This document shows positions 51,243 to 60,448 of a stretch of DNA of 64,000 nucleotides, piece by piece. The notes under the pieces are model-generated. The model was not told where the DNA came from, made no database searches, and was given only the letters and a program-made list of their open reading frames with translations. Every line of letters starts with the position of its first letter. Positions within the stretch are counted from its first letter, which is position 1. The position numbers were made by a program, and so were the translations under genes. Origin of the DNA: Scybalomonas sp905214925 (GTDB lineage Bacteria; Bacillota; Clostridia; Lachnospirales; Lachnospiraceae); contig CAJMOB010000014.1 of assembly GCA_905214925.1 (NCBI GenBank), forward strand, positions 26,119 through 90,118, read 5' to 3'.

Positions 51243-52316
51243 TTATTCAAATATTACATTGCTTTTTTTATTTTCAGGAAACACACTAATCCATGTCTTT
51301 CCAGAATTCAATCGTAACTCTTGTCCTGTCTCATCATAATAGTGAGTCACACCATCCGCAGATGTCTTTTCCCAAGTAATTGGAATATACGTTCCTAATG
51401 TGGCATAATAGCCTTCTCCTGAAGAGACAAGATCCATTGTCTGATATCCATTGTGATCGATATCCCATTCTTTTACAAATTGAATCAGTACATTTTTATA
51501 TTGCAACTGAGCTCCTGTTTGATCATCGATTTGAGGTTGATCGTATTGGAATCTGTCATATTCTTTTTGTTTTTCATTGTATTGAAAATAAGGAGAAGAA
51601 TACGTGGAATAAGAAAGTTTTATTTTCTTTGCACTTTCTCCTTTTACATCTGTATTTTTTTCATAAAAAGAAAAATGGGGTTCTTGTCCTTCTTCATATT
51701 CCATCCGAATATTTTGACCTTTCATTCCATTTAATAATCTATCAGTACTTGTATAAGCATTATGTGGCGCTTTCCTACTGCTATCCCGATAATAAATGCT
51801 ACTTCCAAAACTGCTCAACCCACTTAACGTGTCCGTTTGCCTTTTTTGTATTTCTTCTATGGCATACTTTGTCTGTCCATAATGGGCAAAAATTGCATCG
51901 TATTCTTCTGCTATTTCTACATAATAATGCCTTGCGCTGCGGACAGAGCCTATTTTTTCTAAAGCATCATATTGCTCAAATAATGCCATTAACCGAGTGA
52001 TTCCACCTTCTACAAGACATTCGTAGACAATATCAGCCTTTGCAATCCCCGACTGTGGCTGTGCCTGCTTAATATTATTATACATGACCGCAATGGGACG
52101 ACGATTTGCAATCTCTTTTTTTACCCATTTTCCAGACAGACGACTTCTAACCTCTCCTTGATGTGAATTTTCTGTCGTACTCTCTTCTTTTGTTGTTATC
52201 TGTTCTTGTTCTGTATTTATTGGCTCTTTTCCTGTTTCTGTTTTCTTGCAACCGCCCAATACTATCATGAAAACAAAAAGGATTCCCATCGTTTTCATTA
52301 ATTTTTGTCGCCTCAT
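51243..52316 (-). CDS. DUF3048 (YerB-like) lipoprotein
   Basis: The 357-residue protein has a lipoprotein signal (MGILFVFMIVLGGCKK) and a Thr/Glu-rich linker. The DUF3048 domain follows (IAVMYNNIKQAQPQSGIAKA, DIVYECLVEGGITRLMALFE, KIGSVRSARHYYVEIA), and the C-terminal part ends with TWISVFPENKKSNVIFE. YerB in Bacillus is a surface lipoprotein of unclear function. GGAGGGG precedes the ATG. Confidence 0.92.
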   Translation of the reverse strand: MRRQKLMKTMGILFVFMIVLGGCKKTETGKEPINTEQEQITTKEESTTENSHQGEVRSRLSGKWVKKEIANRRPIAVMYNNIKQAQPQSGIAKADIVYECLVEGGITRLMALFEQYDALEKIGSVRSARHYYVEIAEEYDAIFAHYGQTKYAIEEIQKRQTDTLSGLSSFGSSIYYRDSSRKAPHNAYTSTDRLLNGMKGQNIRMEYEEGQEPHFSFYEKNTDVKGESAKKIKLSYSTYSSPYFQYNEKQKEYDRFQYDQPQIDDQTGAQLQYKNVLIQFVKEWDIDHNGYQTMDLVSSGEGYYATLGTYIPITWEKTSADGVTHYYDETGQELRLNSGKTWISVFPENKKSNVIFE

Positions 52317-52336
52317 CTTAAGCCCCTCCGTTAAAA

Positions 52337-52843
52337 CTATATCTCTCTTGTATATCCTTTTCTATTTAGTATCTCCTCTTGCTTTTGTTCCATTCGTATT
52401 CTTTCTTCTTCTTCCATATGATCGAATCCAAAAAGATGTAGCATACTATGAGCAACTAAAAATGCAAGTTCTCTTTTTTCGGAATGTCCATAACTTTTCG
52501 CTTGTTCTTTTACTTTATCCATGGAGATCATAATATCTCCAAGCATCAGTTCGCCTGTTTCCAAATTAAAATAGTCTTCCGCTTCTTCTTCATCGATAAT
52601 AGAAAAATCCCCCTCTTTTTCATAATCAATAAATGGAAACGATAAGACATCCGTTGGACGATCGATTTGACGAAATTCTTGGTTTACTTGATGAATCCCT
52701 TCATTATCGGTAATTACTACATTCACTTCCGCCTCATAGGGACATTCGATATAGTCTAATGACTCTTTTACAATATCAGAAATAATCTTTTCATAATCTA
52801 AATCCCACTGTGCCTCTACTTCTTTTTCAATATAAACACTCAC
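52337..52843 (-). CDS. ybeY: Endoribonuclease YbeY
   Basis: The 168-residue protein carries the zinc site H-x3-H-x5-H as HSMLHLFGFDH and the upstream signature RQIDRPTDVLSFPF. YbeY is needed for 16S rRNA 3' maturation and ribosome quality control. Translation starts at GTG with GGAGG upstream. It follows phoH by about 33 bp, the usual gene order in Firmicutes. Confidence 0.95.
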   Translation of the reverse strand: MSVYIEKEVEAQWDLDYEKIISDIVKESLDYIECPYEAEVNVVITDNEGIHQVNQEFRQIDRPTDVLSFPFIDYEKEGDFSIIDEEEAEDYFNLETGELMLGDIMISMDKVKEQAKSYGHSEKRELAFLVAHSMLHLFGFDHMEEEERIRMEQKQEEILNRKGYTREI

Positions 52844-52876
52844 TTTGTTTCCTCCTAATGTGACTTTTCCTTCTAT

Positions 52877-53866
52877 TTATCTTTGTTTTCTTCTCTCACT
52901 TCTTCTTGCCTGCTTTGCTTCATATTGATCATAAGCAGTTACAATTTTTTGTACTAATGGATGGCGCACTACGTCTTTATTTGTTAAATGACAAATGCTA
53001 ATTCCATCAATATTTCCAAGAACTTTAATTGCCTCATCCAGTCCTGATTTTTGATCTTTTGCCAAATCTTTTTGGCTTAAATCTCCTGTAATCAATGCTT
53101 TTGACCCGAATCCTATACGAGTTAAAAACATTTTCATCTGGGCTGGTGTGGTATTTTGTGCTTCATCTAATACAATATAGGAATTATCAAGAGTACGTCC
53201 ACGCATATAAGCAAGAGGAGCGACTTCAATCAACCCTTTTTCCATATTTCTTTGGAACGTTTCTGCCCCCATAATTTCATAAAGGGCATCGTAAAGCGGT
53301 CTTAAGTAAGGATCCACTTTACTTTGTAAATCTCCTGGTAAAAATCCTAACTTTTCGCCTGCTTCAATGGCAGGTCTCGTTAAAATAATACGGTTTACTT
53401 CATTGTTTTTAAATGCAGTAATCGCCATAGCCATGGCTAAATAAGTTTTACCAGTTCCCGCAGGACCACAGCCAAAGACAATCATATTATCTTTAATACT
53501 TTTTACATAGTTTTGTTGACCAACGGTCTTTGGCTTAATTGGTTTCCCATTAATTGTATGACAAATAATATCCTTATCAATTTCCACAATATCGTTTACG
53601 CGATTTTCAAAAGATAAAGATAGTGCATAATCTACATTTTGTTCTGTAATCTGATTTCCACGATCGGCTAATGCCGTCAATTTTTCAATTACTTGGCTTG
53701 CACGGGCTACTTGACCCTTTTCTCCTGTCACTTTCACAAGATCATCACGAAGTGTAATTTCTACATGCAATGTTCTCTCTATTTTTTTCATGTATGCATC
53801 AAATTGGCCAAAAATATTAGCAGCATGTGATGCTGGAATTATAATTTCTTCTGTTATGACACTCAC
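52877..53866 (-). CDS. PhoH-family ATPase
   Basis: The 329-residue protein has an N-terminal KH-like part and the PhoH ATPase core: GCGPAGTGKTYLAMAMAITA (Walker A), ILTRPAIEAGEKLGFLPGDL, DNSYIVLDEAQNTTPAQMKM (Walker B) and LITGDLSQKDL. It probably acts on RNA together with YbeY. The GTG start overlaps the yqfD stop (GTGA). The basic tail (RRSERRKQR) fits RNA contact. Confidence 0.94.
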   Translation of the reverse strand: MSVITEEIIIPASHAANIFGQFDAYMKKIERTLHVEITLRDDLVKVTGEKGQVARASQVIEKLTALADRGNQITEQNVDYALSLSFENRVNDIVEIDKDIICHTINGKPIKPKTVGQQNYVKSIKDNMIVFGCGPAGTGKTYLAMAMAITAFKNNEVNRIILTRPAIEAGEKLGFLPGDLQSKVDPYLRPLYDALYEIMGAETFQRNMEKGLIEVAPLAYMRGRTLDNSYIVLDEAQNTTPAQMKMFLTRIGFGSKALITGDLSQKDLAKDQKSGLDEAIKVLGNIDGISICHLTNKDVVRHPLVQKIVTAYDQYEAKQARRSERRKQR

Positions 53867-55080
53867 TCTGTTGTCCCTCCGCTGTTATTACGAATTTGGC
53901 GAATTTTACCAATGGATTCGATTACTGTAATCGTTCCTTCTGCTTGGCAGGATTCACCATCTACCACTATTGTAACATTATTTTTCACTATTTCTACCCC
54001 TTTTTCTGATAATCCTTCAATAAATTTTTGTAATCGTTGCTTTGCTCGCTTATTTGCGGTTTCTTTTGTATACTGTTTTCGTATTGGTTTAAACTCTTTT
54101 CTCGTATAACGAGTAAAAGCGATCGGTAAGGAATACGTATGCCCAATCCGAATAGGAATCCATTCTTCATACTGATCCTTTGATTGATAACTATCTTTTG
54201 GCGTGTAAGGAATATAACTCTTTCCTAATAATTCTATGCCATAAAACGTTTTTTTATTTCCAGTATACTCTTTTTCATAATAGCTCATTGTAAAAGAATC
54301 TTCATAGGCATATACGGTCTGGGCCATAATATCCCCTTGTGCAGGCAATAATTCCGATTCTAGTAACGTATTCGTATCATCATAAATGTGAATGGTTCCA
54401 GAAATTAATACTTCCCCTTTTTTCACCTGTTGTTCTTCTTTTACCATCGGTGTCCCATTTCTCGTAATAATACTTTTAATAATTCCAGCTTTTCTCGCCA
54501 CAATATCACATGGCATCTCATTTTTAACATCTTCGTTTTGTTTTAATGTTTCTTTTACTTGAATCCGAAGCTGCGTTCCTTTTAATTCACAAGAAATCCA
54601 TGCAATCTGATCATAATGTTCTCGTAAGTCTTCTTCCATTTTGGCACAATTTACCTTTGACTTTAACGTTCCAAACGTTAAATATTTTTCTTGTACATAA
54701 TCGATCATTTCTTCTTTTGAATACTGATGAACTCCTGTTACCTGAATATCCCAAACAAATAAAGAAAGTCCATATACAATAAAAAGACAGAGTAAGAAGC
54801 CTAGAAAAAATAATTTTCTCTTTCGATAGCGATGTAAAAAATAAGGAAGCCCATATTGATCTATGACTTCCACATGCGTTCTTGTCTTTTCTAAAAGAGG
54901 CTGTATCTCCTCATATTCACTTTTTCCAATTAAAAATACATAACCGCCTTCTTCGTCCGCTTTCACTTCTCGAATTTCAATTTCTCGATTCGAACAAAGA
55001 TTAAAAAACCGTTCAGGTGAATATCCTGTTAATCTCACCTTTAAGTAACCAAGCACATAATAATAAATATGTATCAACAT
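53863..55080 (-). CDS. yqfD: Sporulation protein YqfD
   Basis: I start at the ATG at 55080, eight bases after GAGGTGA. The 405-residue protein has an N-terminal cytoplasmic domain (YLKVRLTGYSPERFFNLC), one membrane helix (KLFFLGFLLCLFIVYGLSLF) and a large outer domain beginning WDIQVTGVHQYSKEEMIDYV, with GIIKSIITRNGTPMVKEEQQ, matching YqfD. YqfC/YqfD are sigma-E-dependent sporulation proteins. Its ribosome binding site overlaps the yqfC stop. Confidence 0.92.
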   Translation of the reverse strand: MLIHIYYYVLGYLKVRLTGYSPERFFNLCSNREIEIREVKADEEGGYVFLIGKSEYEEIQPLLEKTRTHVEVIDQYGLPYFLHRYRKRKLFFLGFLLCLFIVYGLSLFVWDIQVTGVHQYSKEEMIDYVQEKYLTFGTLKSKVNCAKMEEDLREHYDQIAWISCELKGTQLRIQVKETLKQNEDVKNEMPCDIVARKAGIIKSIITRNGTPMVKEEQQVKKGEVLISGTIHIYDDTNTLLESELLPAQGDIMAQTVYAYEDSFTMSYYEKEYTGNKKTFYGIELLGKSYIPYTPKDSYQSKDQYEEWIPIRIGHTYSLPIAFTRYTRKEFKPIRKQYTKETANKRAKQRLQKFIEGLSEKGVEIVKNNVTIVVDGESCQAEGTITVIESIGKIRQIRNNSGGTTE

Positions 55081-55093
55081 CTCACTTATCACC

Positions 55094-55447
55094 TCAATGA
55101 ATATATTCTATACATTGTATGCACCCTTCAATTTTCATATCATCATTTGTAAAATATTTGATATTTAACCTAGTTCCTGTAATGGTTAATGTGGTGTGCT
55201 TTCCTTTGACTACAATGCAAGTTGGCTCATATGTAATTAGGCCTTTGTAATTTTCAATGAGCGCTTCTTTATTTTCGGTTAATGTAATTAACATATCTCC
55301 AGATACGACATCACTTGGCAATAGAAGCTTCTTTGTTAACACTTCTTTCAATAGTTCCACATCCTTTCCTAATTCTTTTGGCTCAACAATCATAAACCAA
55401 TAAAACGATAAAAAGAACTTATGAATCCGATTGTTTCTCTTCCTCAT
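55094..55447 (-). CDS. yqfC: Sporulation protein YqfC
   Basis: The 117-residue protein matches YqfC in size and pattern: LTKKLLLPSDVVSGDMLITL, ENKEALIENYKGLITYEPTC, TLTITGTRLNIKYF. It lies just before yqfD, the conserved order. The start is not firm: AAAGG is about a dozen bases away, and the MATE remnant ends only seven bases upstream, so part of the leader comes from that gene. Confidence 0.85.
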   Translation of the reverse strand: MRKRNNRIHKFFLSFYWFMIVEPKELGKDVELLKEVLTKKLLLPSDVVSGDMLITLTENKEALIENYKGLITYEPTCIVVKGKHTTLTITGTRLNIKYFTNDDMKIEGCIQCIEYIH

Positions 55448-55453
55448 AAGTTC

Positions 55454-56855
55454 TCATACCTTTACTATATGCAATTTTTCTAAAAATGTTCTAAAAAGCG
55501 GATTCTTCTCCTGCTTTTTTTGTTTTCTATACAAAAGAAACCCAATAATCGTTAAAATGAGCTGACTGAGTGGACTGGAAATCCATACACCTGCTAATTT
55601 TCCAAAGAAAGGTACAATAAATAATAATAACAGTAAAATAATTGGCTCTCCATATACGAGCAAATAGGAATAAAGATTTTTACCAATGGCATAAAAATAA
55701 GAAGTTGTAATTCTTAAAAATGCGGTAAAAATTAATCCCAATGCAAAAATCGGAAACGCATCCCCTGTCATCTTTATGACTTCTTTGGAAGAACCAAAAA
55801 CGAAAGGTATCTGATAACGAAGAACATAAATAGTAATAAAACGCTGGAGATTGCAGGGGTATTCAGATGCGGATTTGATAACGAAGAACATAAATAGTAA
55901 TAAAACTAAGAATTGCCACAGAAAAAGCCGTTAAATAGGCTAAGAAACGGATTTTCTTTACTCCTTCATAGTTTTTCTCACCGACAAATAAACTGATCAG
56001 CGGTTGGCTTCCATCTCCTGCTCCTTGTAACATTAATTGCACCGCATAAATAATATAGCTAATGACCGCATAAACGGAAACAGCCGTATCTCCTCCATAT
56101 TGAATGGCTCTCCAGTTCATAAAAACAATCACAATATTCGGGGAAATCGTTAACCCAAAAGGAGAAATTCCAACGGCGACAATTCGTGATAAATAGCTAC
56201 TATGCAATTTACAATCTCTCACAGCGATCCGATGTTTTTTTTGAAAAAATAAAATCATACTTAAAATCATTGTTAATGTTTGTCCTGCAATCGTAGCAAT
56301 TGCGGCTCCTGCAACTCCTTGTTGATAGACAGCCACTAACAAATAGTCTAATACGATATTCGTAATAAATCCACAGATCATAAAAAGCATCACTGGGATT
56401 ACTTCCCCATAATTTCTTAAAATCGGAATCAATCCTGTAGAAAGCACTTGACAAAGTGTTCCTACTATAATAAAGCGAGTATAATCTTCTGCCATCATTA
56501 ACAAGTCACCAGAAGCTCCAAAAAGCTTCAAAATTGGCTTATAGAATAAAAACAACAAAAGCATAAGACCGATACCGCATAAAATTAAAAAAGAAAACGC
56601 ATTTCCTATAAATTCTTTTGCCTTTTCTTCGTTTCCTTTTCCTTTTTCAAAGGAATAATAAACGGAACCACCCATTCCAATTCCTGTTCCCAATGCTGGA
56701 ATCAATGCTGTTAATGGATATGCAACATTAATGGCTGCAAGGCCAAGATCTCCTACATTTTGCCCTACAAATAATCCATCAACAATGGCATACACACCTG
56801 AAAAAGCAAAGGCAAGCATAGATGGAAGCACAAATTGAAAAAAACGCTTTGTCAT
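55454..56855 (-). pseudogene. MATE-family efflux transporter interrupted by a 64-bp direct-repeat insertion
   Basis: The first 330 codons encode ten or so helices of a MATE transporter (LPSMLAFAFSGVYAIVDGLF, GLGIGMGGSVYYSFEKGKGN-like, LMLQGAGDGSQPLISLFVGE). The frame is lost at 55863 after YVLRYQI. The C-terminal helices (YQIPFVFGSSKEVIKMTGDA onward) follow in another frame to 55454. Between them a 31-bp sequence is present twice, separated by 33 foreign bases. Removing one 64-bp unit gives an intact protein of about 445 residues, so the gene may be off and could revert. Confidence 0.9.
55812..55906. repeat. 31-bp direct repeat flanking 33 bp inside the MATE gene
   Basis: TGATAACGAAGAACATAAAT and eleven further bases occur at 55812-55842 and again, identical, at 55876-55906. 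The 33 bp between them (55843-55875) do not match the gene. The unit of 64 bp shifts the reading frame by one. Confidence 0.95.
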
Positions 56856-57216
56856 ATTTCATTCCTCTCTTTCTATAAAAATCTAAACATTCTTAAGGCT
56901 TCCGAAAGGTTTTTACACCTTAGTATAATTTATACCCAAAACAGCTGTCAACTACTATGTTAATTTTTCTTTACACACAAATTTATTTACATGAGGAACC
57001 CTTCATGTTACAATAAAACTGTCATATTCTTATGTCACAAATAATTTTCATCAACATGAGGATTTCTTTTATTCGTTTTATTTCTCTTAACTATTCTAGA
57101 AAAAATAGTTAAATTTCTATTTTATTTCTCATTTTGAAATACGAAACCAAAAGAAACATGTTTCGCAACTTTCTAAAAATTTCATGCAAAACCAAAGAAA
57201 GGAAGGTGATGTATTT
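56856..57216. other. Divergent intergenic region between the MATE and antiporter genes
   Basis: It holds the MATE promoter and operator at 56922-56951 (listed separately). The side facing the antiporter contains only AT-rich sequence and the ribosome binding site; its promoter is not clear. Confidence 0.5.
56922..56951 (-). promoter_or_regulatory. MATE gene promoter with palindrome over the -10
   Basis: On the minus strand TTGACA (56946-56951) and TATACT (56922-56927) are 18 bp apart. The palindrome GTATAATTTATAC (56923-56935) overlaps the -10 element, a typical place for a repressor of drug-efflux genes. No regulator gene is adjacent. Confidence 0.65.
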
Positions 57217-58842
57217 ATGACATTACTTCTGCTTTTAGGAGCAATTGTCATTGTAGCTTGTATTATTGGAAATAAAATTTCCTCACACCTTGGCATACCA
57301 ACACTTTTATTCTTTATTGTACTTGGGATGATTTTTGGTTCCGATGGACTTCTAAAAATTGAATTTAGCGACTACAAATTTGCGGAACAAATTTGTTCGT
57401 CTGCCCTTATCTTCATTATGTTTTATGGTGGATTTGGTACAAAATGGAGTGAAGCAAAACCTGTTGCTGTAAAGTCTATTTTATTAAGTACAATCGGTGT
57501 ATTAATTACTGCGATATTAACAGGTCTTTTCTGTCATTTTGTTTTACATAGGAACCTATTAGAAGGAATGTTAATTGGAGCTGTCTTAAGTTCTACCGAT
57601 GCAGCATCCGTATTTTCTATTCTCCGTTCTCAAAAACTCAATTTAAAGTATGGAACAGCCTCTATGTTAGAAATTGAAAGTGGTAGTAATGATCCATGTG
57701 CCTATATGATGACGGTTATTTTATTAACTATCATGGGCGGAAAAATCTCTACTGGTGAAATTTTATATTCTATTTTTGCACAACTTGTCTATGGAATTGT
57801 CTGTGGCGTTATTATCGCATTGCTCACTGGATATATGCTTCGCAATTTTTCATTTGCAACCGAAGGGTTTGATTCGATTCTTGTAGTCGCTTCTGCTCTT
57901 GCTTCTTATGCAATTCCTACTTTAATCGGTGGAAACGGATATTTAAGCGCTTATCTAGCAGGTATTTTATTAGGAAACCAAGATCTTCCAAATAAAAAAG
58001 CTCTTGTTAATTTCTTTGATGCTTTTAATGGAATGATGCAAATGCTCATTTTCTTCTTACTTGGATTACTCGTCTTTCCTTCTGAATTACCAAAAGTGTT
58101 AGCCCCTGCTATTCTTATTGCCTTATTTCTAACAGTTATTGCTCGTCCTATTGCAGTTGCTTTACTGCTAAAACCATTTGGTGCACCATTCCATCAGCAA
58201 TTTGTCATTTCATTTGCTGGTCTTCGAGGAGCTGCCTCCATCGTATTTGCGATTATGACGGCTGTATCCCCTTCTTATGGAAAAGATAGCTTATTTCATA
58301 TTGTATTTTGTGTCGTTCTTCTTTCCATTTTATTTCAAGGGGCATTTCTTCCTCTCATTTCGCGCACCTTTCATATGATCGATAACAACGAAAATGTTTT
58401 AAAAACATTCAATGACTATTCGGATGAAACAAACATTCAATTTATTCAGCTTTCTATTATGGACGATCATCCTTGGGTGAATCGACCGATTAAAGATATT
58501 TCCTTAATGTCTGGAACATTAATCGCCGTTATCATTCGGAACGAACAAGTTATTGTTCCAAAAGGAGATACAACTCTAAAGGCTGGCGATTTAGTCGTAA
58601 TCGGTGCAGAAGAATATCATGGTAAAAATGAGATTCATTTAAAAGAGATTGTAATTTCAGAAAATCACAAGTGGAATCATAAGAAGATATCGGAACTTTC
58701 TATTTTAAAGGATTCAATTATTGTTATGATAAAAAGAAAGACAAAGGATTTAATTCCAGACGGTACAACCCAGTTACAAACTGGAGATATCGTTGTCTTA
58801 TATTCTCATAAAATGAATTCTAACAAAATAAAAACTCGATAA
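57217..58842 (+). CDS. K+/H+ (CPA1-type) antiporter with RCK_C domains
   Basis: The start at 57217 has AAGGAAGGTGA seven bases upstream. The 541-residue protein has about twelve membrane helices with the exchanger motifs VLSSTDAASVFSILRSQKLN and ESGSNDPCAYMMTV (ion-site Asp pair) and LRGAASIVFAIM. The cytoplasmic part carries two RCK_C/TrkA-C-like units (ISLMSGTLIAVIIRNEQVIV and ISELSILKDSIIVMIKRKTK). It exports cations, probably potassium, in exchange for protons. The last 33 bp of the gene are copied again at about 60012 (see repeat). Confidence 0.92.
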   Translation: MTLLLLLGAIVIVACIIGNKISSHLGIPTLLFFIVLGMIFGSDGLLKIEFSDYKFAEQICSSALIFIMFYGGFGTKWSEAKPVAVKSILLSTIGVLITAILTGLFCHFVLHRNLLEGMLIGAVLSSTDAASVFSILRSQKLNLKYGTASMLEIESGSNDPCAYMMTVILLTIMGGKISTGEILYSIFAQLVYGIVCGVIIALLTGYMLRNFSFATEGFDSILVVASALASYAIPTLIGGNGYLSAYLAGILLGNQDLPNKKALVNFFDAFNGMMQMLIFFLLGLLVFPSELPKVLAPAILIALFLTVIARPIAVALLLKPFGAPFHQQFVISFAGLRGAASIVFAIMTAVSPSYGKDSLFHIVFCVVLLSILFQGAFLPLISRTFHMIDNNENVLKTFNDYSDETNIQFIQLSIMDDHPWVNRPIKDISLMSGTLIAVIIRNEQVIVPKGDTTLKAGDLVVIGAEEYHGKNEIHLKEIVISENHKWNHKKISELSILKDSIIVMIKRKTKDLIPDGTTQLQTGDIVVLYSHKMNSNKIKTR

Positions 58843-58898
58843 AAACACATTTTGTAGGGTTTTCTTATAAAAACAATATCATTGTGAGCATAAATTAA
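58810..58898 (+). repeat. Antiporter 3' end repeat, copy 1
   Basis: The last codons (AAAATGAAT..., reading MNSNKIKTR and stop) and about 55 bp downstream are found again at 60009-60097 with about ten differences. A different hairpin terminator follows each copy. The enclosed 1.1 kb holds the LUD gene and gene scraps. Confidence 0.85.
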
Positions 58899-58948
58899 AG
58901 GGACTGTCGATTCACGGTTTTTTAATCGTGAAAGGATAGCCCCTTTAA
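58897..58948 (+). terminator. Terminator after the antiporter gene
   Basis: AAAGGG-CT-TC-TTCACG (58897-) pairs with CGTGAA...AGCCCCTTT (to 58945) with internal mismatches. It has only a weak T-tail (TTTAATA), so it may be inefficient. Confidence 0.6.
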
Positions 58949-59244
58949 TATTTCCCAGATTTTCCTTCACTTTTCATATCTATAATAACAACCAATATTA
59001 TTCTGCACTACGTATTCTTTCCTCTTCCAATTACCCAATATAGACCTTCTACTACTGGTAGATCATATAGCTTAACAGACCGCCCATGGCAATTGCAATT
59101 AAATCCGTCACATTAAAAACTCAACTGTTCAAAATCCCTGCCCCACAATATAGTAACTGAACAAGATCTTTTCTCCCTTTTGCAATTCGAAAGATCATGT
59201 TATACTTTTTTGTAAATCAACCTATGGCTGAAAGGATAAAACTG
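58949..59244. other. Gap with a short remnant resembling a VanZ-type C-terminus
   Basis: On the minus strand about 59054-59113 reads VTDLIAIAMGGLLSYMIYQ and stop, like the end of VanZ-family membrane proteins, but nothing upstream continues it. The rest shows no gene. The block lies between the two antiporter-end repeats and looks like degraded accessory DNA. Confidence 0.35.
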
Positions 59245-59862
59245 ATGGAAAGTCGAATTATAAAAACAATTCAAAATCTAAAAAAACATAATATGAACGG
59301 CTATTATGTGACAAGTGTTGAAGAACTTCATAAATTACTAACTACATTCTTGCATCCAGGTGAAACTATTGGATGTGGTGATAGTATAACTTTAGACGAA
59401 ACTGGTGTATTTGAATTATTAAGACAAGGACCTTACTGCTTTCTCGATAAACACAAGAAAGGATTAAATAGCAAGGAAAAAAGAGAAATCTATCTTCAAA
59501 ATTTTACCAGTGATACATTCATAACAGGATTGAACGCTATTACCACTGATGGAAAGTTGTTCAATATTGATGGAAACGGAAGTCGAGTTGCTCCTATGCT
59601 TTACGGTCCCAAACAGGTGCTTGCCGTTGTGGGAACAAATAAAATTGTGGATAATGTAGAAGAGGCCATTGACAGGACAAGGCAAATAGCTGCCCCTCTG
59701 GATGCACAGAGACTTGAAAAAAACACTCCCTGCACCAAATTGGGAAAATGCATTGACTGCCAACATGAAAATAGAATTTGCAACGACTTCGTACTAATTA
59801 CTGGTCAATTTCAAAAAGAAAGGATAAAAGTTATCATCATACAGGGAAATTATGGATACTAG
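59245..59862 (+). CDS. LUD-domain (lactate-utilisation-like, DUF162) protein
   Basis: The start at 59245 has AAAGGA eight bases upstream; two earlier in-frame ATGs (59197, 59224) are possible. The 205-residue protein has the LUD pattern: LHPGETIGCGDSITLDETGV, FITGLNAITTDGKLFNIDGN, SRVAPMLYGPKQVLAVVGTN, KIVDNVEEAIDRTRQIAAPL and a C-terminal CTKLGKCIDCQHENRICNDF that could hold a metal. LUD proteins occur in lactate oxidation and other, unknown roles. It lies inside the repeat-bounded insert. Confidence 0.9.
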   Translation: MESRIIKTIQNLKKHNMNGYYVTSVEELHKLLTTFLHPGETIGCGDSITLDETGVFELLRQGPYCFLDKHKKGLNSKEKREIYLQNFTSDTFITGLNAITTDGKLFNIDGNGSRVAPMLYGPKQVLAVVGTNKIVDNVEEAIDRTRQIAAPLDAQRLEKNTPCTKLGKCIDCQHENRICNDFVLITGQFQKERIKVIIIQGNYGY

Positions 59863-59886
59863 TATAATTAGAGCATTACAACAGGA

Positions 59887-60015
59887 ATGTTAGTTGTTCA
59901 ACTACCAGTAGAAAATATTAGAAGAATGATTCATGATGAAATTGATTTGGATTTGCGAAGTGCTAATTCCCGTATCAGAATCTTTCATAGCGATGCTTGC
60001 GGAAAAGTAAAATGA
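59887..60015 (+). CDS. Short 42-codon ORF, probably a remnant
   Basis: ATG at 59887 opens a frame reading MLVVQLPVENIRRMIHDEID, LDLRSANSRIRIFHSDACGK, stopping inside the second antiporter repeat. No ribosome binding site of the usual strength precedes it (only ACAGGA). It looks like the beginning of a gene cut off by the repeat junction. Confidence 0.35.
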   Translation: MLVVQLPVENIRRMIHDEIDLDLRSANSRIRIFHSDACGKVK

Positions 60016-60097
60016 ATCCCAATAAAATAAAAACTCGATAAAAGCACATTTTGTAGGATTTTCTTATAAAACAATATAATTATAAATGTAAATTAAT
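60009..60097 (+). repeat. Antiporter 3' end repeat, copy 2
   Basis: This copy still reads MNPNKIKTR and stop in one frame, then the same downstream sequence as copy 1. It no longer has an antiporter gene in front. Confidence 0.85.
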
Positions 60098-60140
60098 AAG
60101 CTCTCGAAATTTGTTTTCATAAATTTCGAGAGCTTATTTC
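60097..60140 (+). terminator. Strong terminator after repeat copy 2
   Basis: TAAGCTCTCGAAATTT (60097-60112) pairs exactly with AAATTTCGAGAGCTTA (60121-60136), followed by TTTC. This may be the original antiporter terminator, displaced when the LUD block was inserted. Confidence 0.75.
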
Positions 60141-60381
60141 ATCACTAGCAATTCTTCTCTTTTATAATCGTATATAACACATTAATTTATTTCTTGACTA
60201 TCTAAAAACTTTTAAAAATTATCAAGTGGCATAGACTTATAATATAATAATTAATTTTTAACGTTTTAGTCTATCATATAGGATGTATTTTTCTATTTAC
60301 AGATTTAATATTATAGTGATTTAATTTTTTTGAATATGTATTTTATTCTTAAACATTTTGTAAATTCTTCCCATTAAAACT

Positions 60382-60416
60382 CAAAAAAAGAAAGACCCTA
60401 GTGCAAGGATCTTTCC
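60382..60416 (-). terminator. Terminator of rpsU
   Basis: On the minus strand GAAAGATCCT pairs with AGGGTCTTTC with one wobble, followed by seven T. It lies about 33 bp past the rpsU stop. Confidence 0.8.
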
Positions 60417-60448
60417 TTATACGTTCACAACACTGTGCTTGTCAATTC

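Larger units (their letters stand above)
60016..60448. other. Intergenic stretch before rpsU
   Basis: It holds the end of repeat copy 2, a terminator (60097-60140) and the rpsU terminator (60382-60416). The 240 bp between the terminators are AT-rich without a gene. Confidence 0.55.

Noticed and set aside
51380..52000. A 206-codon plus-strand frame opposite the DUF3048 gene
   Set aside because: It is a shadow of the well-supported lipoprotein gene on the other strand and has no family signal.
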